Part shown: positions 33,814 to 41,640 of the stretch, one piece after another
Layout: every line of letters starts with the position of its first letter
How positions within the stretch are numbered: the first letter of the stretch is position 1
Notes under the pieces: model-generated
What the model was told of the DNA's origin: nothing
The model's database searches: none
Seen by the model: only the letters and a program-made list of their open reading frames with translations
Origin: Salinivirgaceae bacterium
Lineage (GTDB): Bacteria > Bacteroidota > Bacteroidia > Bacteroidales > SZUA-534
NCBI GenBank assembly: GCA_017557785.1
Contig: JAFYYA010000043.1
Span: 1 to 64,000 of the forward strand
Length of the DNA: 64,000 bases
Direction of reading: 5' to 3'
Program-made: the position numbers and the translations under genes

Positions 33814-35223
33814 ATGGAAATGTTTTCGAAAGAAACCTATATAGCCCGTCGCGCGGCTTTAGCAAAGGCTATGGGCAAAGGCGTGGGACTGTTTTTAGGC
33901 AATGCCGAATCGCCGATGAACTATGCCGACAACACGTATAATTTCCGGCAGGACAGCACGTTCCTTTATTTCTTCGGGCTGCGCAAGCCTAATCTGGCGG
34001 CGGTTGTCGATTTTGAGTCGGGCGACGAGTGGCTTTTTGGCGACGACGCCGACATTGACGATGTGGTGTGGACTGGTCCGCTGCCGTCGGTGGCCGATTT
34101 TGCCGCAACGTGCGGTGTGGCTCACGCAGAGCCGATGTCGGGTTTGGCCAAGTTGCTGTCGAAACTGGTGGGGAAGGGGCGCAAAATCCATTATCTGCCG
34201 CCTTATCGCACCGACACAATGCTTTGGTTGTCAGCGCTTCTCGACAAAAAAATATCGGAAGTGGGGCAGCAGTGCTCGCTCGAACTGATTAAGGCTGTCA
34301 TCGACTTGCGTGCCGTGAAATCGGACGAAGAGATTGCCGAAATTGAGCGTGCGTGCGCCATCGGCTACGAGATGCACACCGCAGCCATGCGTTTGGCGCG
34401 GACGGCCGACAGCGAGCGTGCCATTCACAGCATTGTCGACAGCATACCATTAAAATATGGCGGCACCACATCGTTCACCACAATTCTGACGCAGAACGGG
34501 CAAACGCTTCATAACCACTTGCACGACAAGCCGATAACACCTGGAAGGCTGATGCTTGTCGATGCTGGCGCCGAAACGCCGATGGGCTATGCGTCGGATT
34601 TCACGCGTACGTTCCCTGTCAGTGGCAAATTCACTCAACGTCAGAAAGATATCTATCAGATTGTGCTCGACACCAACGACCGTGCTCTTGAACTGGCCCG
34701 CCCTGGCGTGACCTATCAGAGTGTGCACCTTGAGTGCTGCAAGACGATTGCATCGGGACTGAAGGCTTTGGGGCTGATGCGCGGCGATGTTGACGAAGCC
34801 GTTGCCGCGGGCGCTCATGCGCTGTTCCTGCCGCACGGGTTGGGCCACATGATGGGGCTCGATGTTCACGATATGGAAAATTTAGGGCAGATTTATGTGG
34901 GGTACAACAACGAGACGCGCCCGATTGAGCAGTTTGGCACGTCGTCGCTGCGGATGGGACGCAAGTTGCAGCCTGGCTTTGTTGTGACCGACGAGCCTGG
35001 AATCTACTTCATTCCCGAACTGTTTGAAAAATGGCGCGCCGAGCACCTTCACGAGCAGTTTATCAACTACGCCGAAGTGGCCAAATATCTCGATTTTGGC
35101 GGAATCCGAATCGAAGACGACCTGCTGATAACCACCGATGGCGCCCGCCGGTTGGGTGAGCGGCGCATTCCTGCCACCATCAGCGATATTGAAGAAGAAA
35201 TGACCAAAACTCTTTCATTATGA
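33814..35223 (+). CDS. pepP: Xaa-Pro aminopeptidase (M24B, PepP-like)
   Basis: 469 residues. N-terminal creatinase-like domain (about 1-170) and C-terminal pita-bread metallopeptidase domain. The dimetal ligands are visible: Asp in VDAGAETPMGYASDFTRTFP, His in LPHGLGHMMGLDVHD, Glu in VTDEPGIYF and Glu in IRIEDDLLIT. It removes N-terminal residues preceding proline, in the cytosol. Its stop overlaps the serpin start by 4 bp (ATGA), tying peptidase and protease inhibitor into one unit. Confidence 0.92.
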   Translation: MEMFSKETYIARRAALAKAMGKGVGLFLGNAESPMNYADNTYNFRQDSTFLYFFGLRKPNLAAVVDFESGDEWLFGDDADIDDVVWTGPLPSVADFAATCGVAHAEPMSGLAKLLSKLVGKGRKIHYLPPYRTDTMLWLSALLDKKISEVGQQCSLELIKAVIDLRAVKSDEEIAEIERACAIGYEMHTAAMRLARTADSERAIHSIVDSIPLKYGGTTSFTTILTQNGQTLHNHLHDKPITPGRLMLVDAGAETPMGYASDFTRTFPVSGKFTQRQKDIYQIVLDTNDRALELARPGVTYQSVHLECCKTIASGLKALGLMRGDVDEAVAAGAHALFLPHGLGHMMGLDVHDMENLGQIYVGYNNETRPIEQFGTSSLRMGRKLQPGFVVTDEPGIYFIPELFEKWRAEHLHEQFINYAEVAKYLDFGGIRIEDDLLITTDGARRLGERRIPATISDIEEEMTKTLSL

Positions 35224-36401
35224 GATGGATAATTGCACTGTGCCTGACGGTTGCGGCATCAGCAACGGCTTGCGGGCAGTGGGTTGGGCCGCTGTCGCGC
35301 GATGTGAACGGATTCGCGATGGGCGCGTATGCTAGGCTGGCCGAAGCGGGCGATAATTTTGTCTTCTCACCGTTGAGCCTGAATTTTGCAATGCGTATGG
35401 TTGAAGAAGGTGCGCGCCGCACTACAAGTGCTGAAATGGCGGCTGTGCTGAACCCTGCTGAAGGCACGGAGCGGATTGGTGCCAATGTGCGGCGGTATCA
35501 GGCGAGTTTGAACGGCAACGGCGCTTGCGACCTGACTGTTGCCAATTCGGTTTGGGTGGCGAAAGGCTATGGTTTGCTGCCTGCGTTTGTCGATACGCTG
35601 AAATCGTGCTACGACGCGGCTTGCGGACAGTTGAACTTTGCCACAAGGCGGGCTTGCCGTCAGGCTTGCGCCGAAGTCAACCGTTGGGTGGCTGGACAAA
35701 CCAACGGGAAAATTACCAACCTGCTCACCGATAATATGTTGAATGCCAACACGCGGCTGGTTCTGGTCAACGCCATAAACTTTAAATGTCAGTGGTTGAA
35801 CAAGTTCAAACCGAAAAACAGCACGGGCAAAGATTTTTATTCAATCGACGGAAGCACCAAAAACATAACCTTCATGTCAAAAACTGACGATTTTGACTAT
35901 TGCGAAACTGCTGATTTTAAGGCCATTGAACTGCCATACGAAGGCGGCCGTTTTGCAATGCTCATTGTCATGCCCGTTGAAGGACAGTTTGGTAAGTTTG
36001 AAGCCAATCTCACGTCGGATTTTTTGAATGGTTTGGTAGATAGCCTTAATAATGAGCACGTTGCATTGTCGATGCCGAAGTTCAACGCGGCGTCGTCAGT
36101 CGATTTCGGGCAGATTCTGAAGGCAATGGGCATTGTTGACGCATTCGGCGGCAAGGCCGATTTTTCGGGAATGTCAGGCAAACCCGATCTGCAACTCTCG
36201 AAAGTGGTGCAAAAAACTGTGGTTGAAGTAGATGAGTCAGGCACAGAAGCGGCATCGGCCACGGCTGCCACAATGATGGTCAAAGGTGCTTATTTTCCTA
36301 AAACAAAGCATTTTGACATCGACCACCCGTTTGTCTATTTCATCCGCGACACGCAGACCAATATTATTTTGTTCGCAGGGCGTTACGTCAAGGCTCAATA
36401 A
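35220..36401 (+). CDS. Serpin, exported, with inhibitory-type hinge
   Basis: 393 residues. The N-terminus is a signal peptide, possibly a lipoprotein one (ASATAC, Cys18). Serpin core features are present: NFVFSPLSLNFAMRMVEEGA, ANSVWVAKGY, LVLVNAINFKCQWLNKF, ELPYEGGRFAMLIVMP and DHPFVYFIRD. The reactive-loop hinge ESGTEAASATAA (339-350) fits the E-x-G-T-E-A-A-x-A-T consensus of inhibitory serpins, so it should trap a protease. Counting from the hinge puts P1 at Lys355; counting back from DHPF suggests the Tyr358-Phe359 region. The loop is about four residues longer than in alpha-1-antitrypsin. Bacterial serpins are uncommon; in gut bacteria they may act against host or competitor proteases. 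Confidence 0.92.
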   Translation: MRWIIALCLTVAASATACGQWVGPLSRDVNGFAMGAYARLAEAGDNFVFSPLSLNFAMRMVEEGARRTTSAEMAAVLNPAEGTERIGANVRRYQASLNGNGACDLTVANSVWVAKGYGLLPAFVDTLKSCYDAACGQLNFATRRACRQACAEVNRWVAGQTNGKITNLLTDNMLNANTRLVLVNAINFKCQWLNKFKPKNSTGKDFYSIDGSTKNITFMSKTDDFDYCETADFKAIELPYEGGRFAMLIVMPVEGQFGKFEANLTSDFLNGLVDSLNNEHVALSMPKFNAASSVDFGQILKAMGIVDAFGGKADFSGMSGKPDLQLSKVVQKTVVEVDESGTEAASATAATMMVKGAYFPKTKHFDIDHPFVYFIRDTQTNIILFAGRYVKAQ

Positions 36402-36969
36402 TCTCGCCTATAATTTCCTGACCGTCAGCGGTCAGCAGATATTTGCGCGAGAATGTCTCTTTGGGCAGCGAGCCTTGCCGACCAACGAATGTACAGCATT
36501 GAATGCGGCCAATGACTGAATCGCCCATTTGTTTGTATTGCGCTGATTTGCAAATGATTGAATTCAGGCTCGTGCTTTCGGGGTGGTTTGTGTAGGCATC
36601 GATAATCTGCAGAGCGCGTTCGCGTTTGTTTTCCATCGATCTGATTCCCATTGCGATAGCCTTTTTCATCGGGGCGTCGTTTTCGCGTTCGGCTTTTTGG
36701 TGCGCATCGGCAATGGAAACGGCGAGCGAGTCGATGAAACTTTGCTGAATGCCAATGAGTTGCTCTTTCTGCTTTTGATATTCGTTGTTGCAGATTACAA
36801 GGCTGTCGGCAGCTGTGAATGCTTCTAATTTGCTGATTTCAAGAATCTTTGCAATCTTGATTTGATGCCGTTCCAATTCGTATCGCGCAACGTGACATGG
36901 CACCTTCTCTGTGCAGGCCGATGCCATGGCGAGCAACGCAAAAACCGATATTTTGAGTGCGCGATTCAT
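36388..36969 (-). CDS. Small lipoprotein of unknown function
   Basis: 193 residues. Lipobox LLAMASAC (Cys19). The mature part is helical and charged (about 30-150), with a C-terminal tail GSLPKETFSRKYLLTADGQ that looks beta. No known family. Converges with the serpin gene and overlaps its end by 14 bp. It lies downstream of tRNA-Gln on the same strand, separated by the tRNA terminator. Confidence 0.65.
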   Translation of the reverse strand: MNRALKISVFALLAMASACTEKVPCHVARYELERHQIKIAKILEISKLEAFTAADSLVICNNEYQKQKEQLIGIQQSFIDSLAVSIADAHQKAERENDAPMKKAIAMGIRSMENKRERALQIIDAYTNHPESTSLNSIICKSAQYKQMGDSVIGRIQCCTFVGRQGSLPKETFSRKYLLTADGQEIIGEIIEP

Positions 36970-36982
36970 ATCGCCGTAAAAA

Positions 36983-37014
36983 TAAAAAAACCTTCAGAAA
37001 AATATCTGAAGGTT
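36983..37014 (-). terminator. Terminator of tRNA-Gln
   Basis: Minus strand AACCTTCAGA-TATTTT-TCTGAAGGTT followed by TTTTT, starting 1 nt after the tRNA. Confidence 0.85.
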
Positions 37015-37015
37015 G

Positions 37016-37086
37016 TTGGCGTACAGGGACTCGAACCTTGACTGGCAGAACCAAAATCTGATGTGCTACCATTACACCATACGCCA
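37016..37086 (-). tRNA. trnQ: tRNA-Gln (anticodon UUG)
   Basis: 71 nt on the minus strand. Acceptor stem TGGCGTA/TACGCCA, D-arm with GGTGTAATGGTAGC, anticodon loop TTTTGGT giving UUG, and T-arm AAGGTTCGAGTCCTT. CCA is not encoded. A consensus promoter and a strong terminator flank it. Confidence 0.95.
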
Positions 37087-37103
37087 ATGCTTTGATGCGG
37101 GTG

Positions 37104-37134
37104 CAAAAGTAATGTAAGTTTTCGTAAGTGCAAA
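37104..37134 (-). promoter_or_regulatory. Promoter TTTG-N19-TACTTTTG of tRNA-Gln
   Basis: Minus strand -33 TTTG (37131-37134) and -7 TACTTTTG (37104-37111), exactly 19 bp apart. Same layout as the SRP RNA promoter. Confidence 0.8.
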
Positions 37135-37211
37135 GGTTTTGTTTGTTGGTTCGATAAAAAGTGAGTTGACGGCACATCTGATTGAATCACAGTGGTAAAT
37201 GCGACTGCATC

Positions 37212-38360
37212 CTAACTTTTAGGGAACAACTGCAACACCGATTCGAATGCGGCTGCCGCTTTTTCGATGTCATCTTTGGTGTGGCTTGCCGAAAGATTTA
37301 GAACCAGTCGGCATTGGTCTTTGCTGACAAACGGCGTGGTGAGAGCCGCCACCAGAACGCCCTTTTTTGCTAATTTTTTCACTATTGTTTCGGTATTGCC
37401 GCTGTCGCCAACCATCACGGCAAAGCGCGACGACATTGTTGGCGGAATCTCAAGTCCCAAGCAGTAGAGTTTCTTGATGAAATAGTTTGTAATCTGCAAG
37501 ATGTATTGCCGTTCGGTGTCTGATTTGACGATGCTGTCGATGGCGGCACAGGTGGCGGAAATGTTTTGCGGTGTCAGCGGGGCCGATGCTTGTATGCCCG
37601 AAGGCTGCTGGCGCAGAAAGTCGATAATCTCGCGCCGTCCAGCAACGTAAGCGCCATTTGAGCCAAAATATTGCAGTGAGCCCATCTGGATTTCGGGTGC
37701 GTCGGTGGTGTCGAAAAGCCCGAGAATGCCACTGCCGCCTTGCCCGATGAGCCCTGCCGAGAGTGTTTGGTCGATGGTCACAACGGCTTTGTATCGGTTG
37801 GCGAGTTCGAAAATGCGGTTCAGCGGTGCAATGTTGCCCGAAGCCAAATCAATGGCATCAACAATCAGCAGCCTGTTTTGCTGTGCTTGTGACAGTTTCA
37901 GTTGTTTTTCGATATCGTCGATGTCGAAGCCATGATACTTGTATTTCGTGGCGCGGCAGAAGGTCGGTCCACCGCTTAAGGCAAACTGGCTTAATGCGTT
38001 GTAAATCACGGCATCGGCGCGGCCAAGCAGATGGTTTGTCAGTGTGCAGTTGGCATCGGAAGATGAGTTGTAGAGAATGCAGTCGTCGGCATTGAGCAGA
38101 CGGGCGATTCTCGCTTCAAGTGTTGCCGCGGTCTCGTTCTGGCTTCCTTCGGCTTGACCGACATTTTGGCAACCATTCAGCGCAAATGGGGCAGGGGTGC
38201 TGAAATTCAGTAATTTCTGCCCGCCCGTCTCAATAACGGCATCGGCCGACACGATGGTACCAAGGCTGTTGTAAAGCCCAGCATCGTTGATGGCGGCAAG
38301 GCGGCTGCACAGTTGTTCGCGAAAGTCGGTGTACATTGCATTTGCTGTTTCTGCGGGCAA
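37212..38360 (-). CDS. Alpha-oxoamine synthase (KBL/BioF/SPT)-fold protein lacking the PLP lysine
   Basis: 382 residues with the alpha-oxoamine synthase layout: INDAGLYNSLGTI, LEARIARLLNADDCILYNSSSDAN, LIVDAIDLASGNIAPL, VTIDQTLSAGLIGQGGSG and YVAGRREIIDFLR. Key residues are missing. The Schiff-base motif GTLGKALG reads GSLQYFG (about 227-233), so the lysine is gone. The ring-stacking His (DELNHAS) is Gln125 and the His of D-x-A-H is Leu200. Asp197 is kept. It cannot be an ordinary PLP enzyme. It may be a non-catalytic partner, as LCB1 is in eukaryotic serine palmitoyltransferase, or have a new function. The frame is intact. It is 52 bp downstream of the radical SAM gene. Confidence 0.8.
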   Translation of the reverse strand: MPAETANAMYTDFREQLCSRLAAINDAGLYNSLGTIVSADAVIETGGQKLLNFSTPAPFALNGCQNVGQAEGSQNETAATLEARIARLLNADDCILYNSSSDANCTLTNHLLGRADAVIYNALSQFALSGGPTFCRATKYKYHGFDIDDIEKQLKLSQAQQNRLLIVDAIDLASGNIAPLNRIFELANRYKAVVTIDQTLSAGLIGQGGSGILGLFDTTDAPEIQMGSLQYFGSNGAYVAGRREIIDFLRQQPSGIQASAPLTPQNISATCAAIDSIVKSDTERQYILQITNYFIKKLYCLGLEIPPTMSSRFAVMVGDSGNTETIVKKLAKKGVLVAALTTPFVSKDQCRLVLNLSASHTKDDIEKAAAAFESVLQLFPKS

Positions 38361-38412
38361 AACTACATTAAATAATTGAAGGATTGAAGGTGTCAGAGCT
38401 GTTGAACGATAA

Positions 38413-39357
38413 TTATCTCAACCTTCCCTGCCAAGTGTCGCGCCGTTCCAATTCCTTGTCAATCAGCGCCACAACTTCAAAATTCTTCATTCGGTTCCAG
38501 CGGGGGGCAATCACTTTTTCGGCGGGCGAGACGCTCACAAAGCGCTCAACCACAATGTCGGGCGACAGGTGCTCAAGAAAAGTCACCACAGTGGCAATGT
38601 AATCGTTGAGCGAGATGGTGCGGACAAAATCGGGATTCTTTTGGCAGATGGCGGCCAGCGGTGTGCCGCTGATTATCTGTAACTGATGCAGTTTCAGTGT
38701 TTTCAGTGGTAAGGCCGATACTCGCCGGGCGTGTTCAAGGAAATCGGCTTCTGTTTCGCCCGGAAGGCCCAGAATCAGGTGGGCGCCTGTTTGCAGACCG
38801 TGGTTTGCGCACATTTCTGCGGCTTTCACCGAGTCGGCCCAGGTGTGGTGGCGGTTGATGAGTTCCAGAGTGCGGTCGGCAGTGCTTTCCATTCCAAGTT
38901 CAACGGCCACAGGCACAATCTGGTTGATGCGTGCCAGCATATCGAGCAGTTCGGTGTTGATGCAGTCGGGGCGGGTGCCGATAATGAGCCCTGCAATGCC
39001 GTTGCCCATGGCTTCGCGGTAGAGCGCTTCGAGCGTTTCAACTGGTGCGTAAGTGTTGGTATAACTTTGGAAATAAGCAATATACCGCATATCGGTATAT
39101 TTGCGCGAGAAAAACTCTCGGCCTTTGCGCAGTTGCTCGCTTATGTTGTCGGCGGCGTTGCAGTAGGCTGGAGTGAATGCGGTGTTGTCGCAGTAGATGC
39201 AGCCGCCCGTGCCTTTGGTGCCGTCGCGGTTGGGGCACGAAAGCCCCACATTGACCGATATTTTCTGCACGCGCCCGCCAAACTTGTTCTTTATGAACGA
39301 CGAATAGTCGTTGAATCGGCGGCTTGTGCCCCAAGCAAAGGTGTGTTTTTCAGACAT
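38413..39357 (-). CDS. Radical SAM protein of the YhcC family (TIGR01212)
   Basis: 314 residues. The family N-terminus RFNDYSSFIKNKFGGRVQKI leads to the cluster cysteines in GLSCPNRDG and GGCIYC, followed by NTAFTPAYC. TIM-barrel motifs IAYFQSYTNTYAP, IGTRPDCI, ELGMES and HLILGLPGE follow. It is expected to cleave SAM reductively; the substrate is unknown, although relatives act on RNA. It is adjacent to the tonB-like gene (stop and start abut), so they are in one operon. Confidence 0.9.
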   Translation of the reverse strand: MSEKHTFAWGTSRRFNDYSSFIKNKFGGRVQKISVNVGLSCPNRDGTKGTGGCIYCDNTAFTPAYCNAADNISEQLRKGREFFSRKYTDMRYIAYFQSYTNTYAPVETLEALYREAMGNGIAGLIIGTRPDCINTELLDMLARINQIVPVAVELGMESTADRTLELINRHHTWADSVKAAEMCANHGLQTGAHLILGLPGETEADFLEHARRVSALPLKTLKLHQLQIISGTPLAAICQKNPDFVRTISLNDYIATVVTFLEHLSPDIVVERFVSVSPAEKVIAPRWNRMKNFEVVALIDKELERRDTWQGRLR

Positions 39358-40233
39358 TTATTGCTGAATGAAAGTGTAGGTGATGGTGCCAACCTGCACT
39401 TCGGCGGCATTGGGATCGGAATTGAATCTGGCTTTGAGAGCGGCTGCTTTTGCTGCTTCGCGCAAAACAGGGTCGTTGGTTGTGGTTCCAGCCTTGCCTG
39501 GCGATGCGCTAATGACCTTTCCGCTGCGGTCGACACGGATTTCAACCACCACTTTGCCTTCCGATTTGCTGTTGTATTCAGGTTTTGGTGGTGTTGTGCC
39601 GAACGAACGTCCATCGAGTTTGAAGTTGATGCCGTTTCCGCTTCCGCCACCGACACGATTCTTCGAGTTCGGGTCGCCGTTGAGTGAGCCTTGGTTGCCT
39701 GGTTTGTTTGAGTCGCCTTCGCCACTTGTGCCGCCGTTAACATTGCGGCCTGCAAACGCACTGGCAGCCTTTGTGTTGATGGCTTGCTGTTGTTGCTGCT
39801 GCTGGCGTTGGATTTCTTCCTGCCGTTTGCGTTCTTCTTCCTTCCTGCGTTCTTCTTCAATGCGCTGACGTTCAATCTCTTGCTGGCGTTTCAACTCTTC
39901 GTCTTGACGTTTTTTCTGCTCGGCCTTCTTTTTTTGTTCAATCACTGCCGACTCTTCAAAATCTTGATTCACAACTTCTTCTTCACCGGTTTGTTGTGGC
40001 GCAGGTTCGGGTGGCGTTGGTGTTGGTGGCGGTGTTGGAATGTTTTGTGCAACGGCGGGGCGCGGTTCAACTTCGCCCATACCTTGCTCGGTGTCGCCAA
40101 AATTCACAAGCACACCTTCTTCTTCTTCCGTCGGGTCGTTTATAAATCTGACCAGTACCAGCATAAAAAGAAACAGGACGCAGAAAATGGCTGTCCCGGC
40201 AGTGGCAATCCGTTGTTCTTTGGTGGTCATCAT
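39358..40233 (-). CDS. TonB-family energy-transducing protein
   Basis: 291 residues. One N-terminal membrane helix (about 10-32), a Pro-rich stretch (TPPPTPTPPEPAP), a long Glu/Lys/Arg/Gln-rich charged segment (about 100-150), a Gly/Asn/Ser-rich linker, and a TonB-like C-terminal domain (about 215-291, KVVVEIRVDRSGKVISASPG). With ExbB and ExbD upstream it would transmit proton-motive force to outer-membrane receptors or a Tol-like function. Overlaps exbD by 4 bp. Confidence 0.9.
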   Translation of the reverse strand: MMTTKEQRIATAGTAIFCVLFLFMLVLVRFINDPTEEEEGVLVNFGDTEQGMGEVEPRPAVAQNIPTPPPTPTPPEPAPQQTGEEEVVNQDFEESAVIEQKKKAEQKKRQDEELKRQQEIERQRIEEERRKEEERKRQEEIQRQQQQQQQAINTKAASAFAGRNVNGGTSGEGDSNKPGNQGSLNGDPNSKNRVGGGSGNGINFKLDGRSFGTTPPKPEYNSKSEGKVVVEIRVDRSGKVISASPGKAGTTTNDPVLREAAKAAALKARFNSDPNAAEVQVGTITYTFIQQ

Positions 40234-40640
40234 TTCTTTGGACGTGTGGCCAGAATGAGTTTGTATTTGTGGTCTTTGGCAATGTTCATCACCTTCACAA
40301 CGTGCTCAATGGCAACGCTTTGGTCGGCGTGAAGCGAGATGGTGGGCGGTTCGGGATAGTTCTCGGCGGGGCCCACGCGGTTCACCAGCGACTGCTCAAG
40401 TTGTTCGAAGTTGACATATTGTCCTTCAATAGCATATCGCAGGTCTTTGGTTATCGACACAGTGGTGATTGGCTTGGTGGCCATTGTCTGGTTGTTGCTT
40501 TGCGGAAGCAGCAGTTTCAAGGCGTTGGGTGCAATCAGCGTCGATGTCATCATGAAGAAAATCAGCAGCAGAAACACAAGGTCGCTCATCGACGACGACG
40601 AAAACTCGCCGCTGACTTTCGAGTGTCGTTTGAGTGCCAT
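40230..40640 (-). CDS. exbD: ExbD/TolR-type biopolymer transport protein
   Basis: 136 residues. The single N-terminal helix contains the conserved Asp (SMSDLVFLLLIFFMMTSTL), followed by a periplasmic domain (ISLHADQSVAIEHVVKVM). It forms the proton channel with ExbB. It starts 6 bp after exbB and overlaps the TonB-like gene by 4 bp. Confidence 0.92.
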   Translation of the reverse strand: MALKRHSKVSGEFSSSSMSDLVFLLLIFFMMTSTLIAPNALKLLLPQSNNQTMATKPITTVSITKDLRYAIEGQYVNFEQLEQSLVNRVGPAENYPEPPTISLHADQSVAIEHVVKVMNIAKDHKYKLILATRPKK

Positions 40641-40646
40641 AACTGA

Positions 40647-41351
40647 TTAACTTACAGGTTCGTTCAACAGATCCATAAATTCGGTTGTGCGGGCTTCCAT
40701 CTCGTTCACAACCTTCTCAACTCGCGTTGCAAGGTAGTTGTGCGCAAAGTAGGCGATGACGCCCACAATCAGGCCCGCAACAGTGGTCACCATCGCAACG
40801 TAGATGCCGCCTGCCAGCATCGAGACATCGATGTTGTTGCCAGCCTGCGACATATTGTAGAATGCCTGAATCATACCAACCACGGTGCCAAGGAAGCCGA
40901 TCATCGGGCCGCCGCCAGCAGTGGTGGCAAGCAATGGAATGCCTTTCTCAAGTTTCGCCACTTCAATGTTGCCTACGTTCTCGATTGCGGTGTTGATGTC
41001 GCCCAGCGGACGGCCAAGGCGGCTGATACCCTTCTCAATCATACGCACAATCGGGTTGTCGATTGACTGGCACAAAGCTGTGGCCGATTCTATCTTGCCG
41101 TCGTGGATGTAGTCTTTGATGCGGTTCATAAAGTTTTCATCGAGTTTCGAAGCCTTGTTGATGACCAGTAGGCGCTCAATGAAGATGTAAACCGACAGGA
41201 TGAGCAGTGCGGCCAGCGGAATCATAATCACGCCGCCCTTCAATGTCAGGTCGAGCAGTGATATTGTCGCTTCTGAAGCGGCTTCGGCGGTTTCAACGGC
41301 GGCATCAGCGGCGCCGTTAACCTGAATCTGAAGAAGTGTTGAAAGAATCAT
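40647..41351 (-). CDS. exbB: ExbB/TolQ/MotA-type proton channel protein
   Basis: 234 residues from ATG 41351; a longer frame to 41486 would run into the regulatory region of the divergent efflux operon. Three membrane helices (about 33-55, 130-152, 170-195), with the conserved LATTAGGGPMIGFLGTVVGMIQAF and VTTVAGLIVG segments. First gene of the exbB-exbD-tonB-radical SAM unit. Confidence 0.92.
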   Translation of the reverse strand: MILSTLLQIQVNGAADAAVETAEAASEATISLLDLTLKGGVIMIPLAALLILSVYIFIERLLVINKASKLDENFMNRIKDYIHDGKIESATALCQSIDNPIVRMIEKGISRLGRPLGDINTAIENVGNIEVAKLEKGIPLLATTAGGGPMIGFLGTVVGMIQAFYNMSQAGNNIDVSMLAGGIYVAMVTTVAGLIVGVIAYFAHNYLATRVEKVVNEMEARTTEFMDLLNEPVS

Positions 41352-41489
41352 TCTTTTAGTGTTTGAAATTTGCGGAAGCGAAAATAAGAAAACAATCGCG
41401 CTGTGTATGGGGGTGTTTAAGGTAGTTTTGAACAGATGGGTGGGGATAAGATTGGCGGAATGAACCGATTCGCTGCCCCGCCACATTCT

Positions 41490-41546
41490 TGTAAAACCTG
41501 TAAAGCAACTGTAAACCCACTGTAAAGAACTTTACACTTTTTTACA
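41490..41546 (+). promoter_or_regulatory. Phased TGTAAA/TTTACA box array upstream of the tolC sigma-54 promoter
   Basis: TGTAAA occurs at 41490, 41499, 41510 and 41521, then inverted as TTTACA at 41531 and 41541. The last five steps are 11, 11, 10 and 10 bp, so the boxes lie on one face of the helix. The centre (41521-41536) is the palindrome TGTAAA-GAAC-TTTACA. Located about 75-130 bp before the predicted transcription start, the right place for an enhancer-binding NtrC-type regulator. One is encoded at 58688-60070. Confidence 0.7.
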
Positions 41547-41591
41547 CTTTCCAAAAATACGATTTTGTTGATTATCAGTGGTATGTGATTT

Positions 41592-41608
41592 TTGGCACGG
41601 GTTGTGCC
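41592..41608 (+). promoter_or_regulatory. Sigma-54 promoter of the efflux operon
   Basis: TTGGCACGGGTTGTGCC has the -24 GG (41594-41595) and the -12 GC (41606-41607) exactly 10 bp apart, with TGGCACG fully consensus. It ends 32 bp before the tolC ATG. Confidence 0.85.
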
Positions 41609-41640
41609 ATTGTTTTGGCAGAAAATTACAAAAACGTAAA

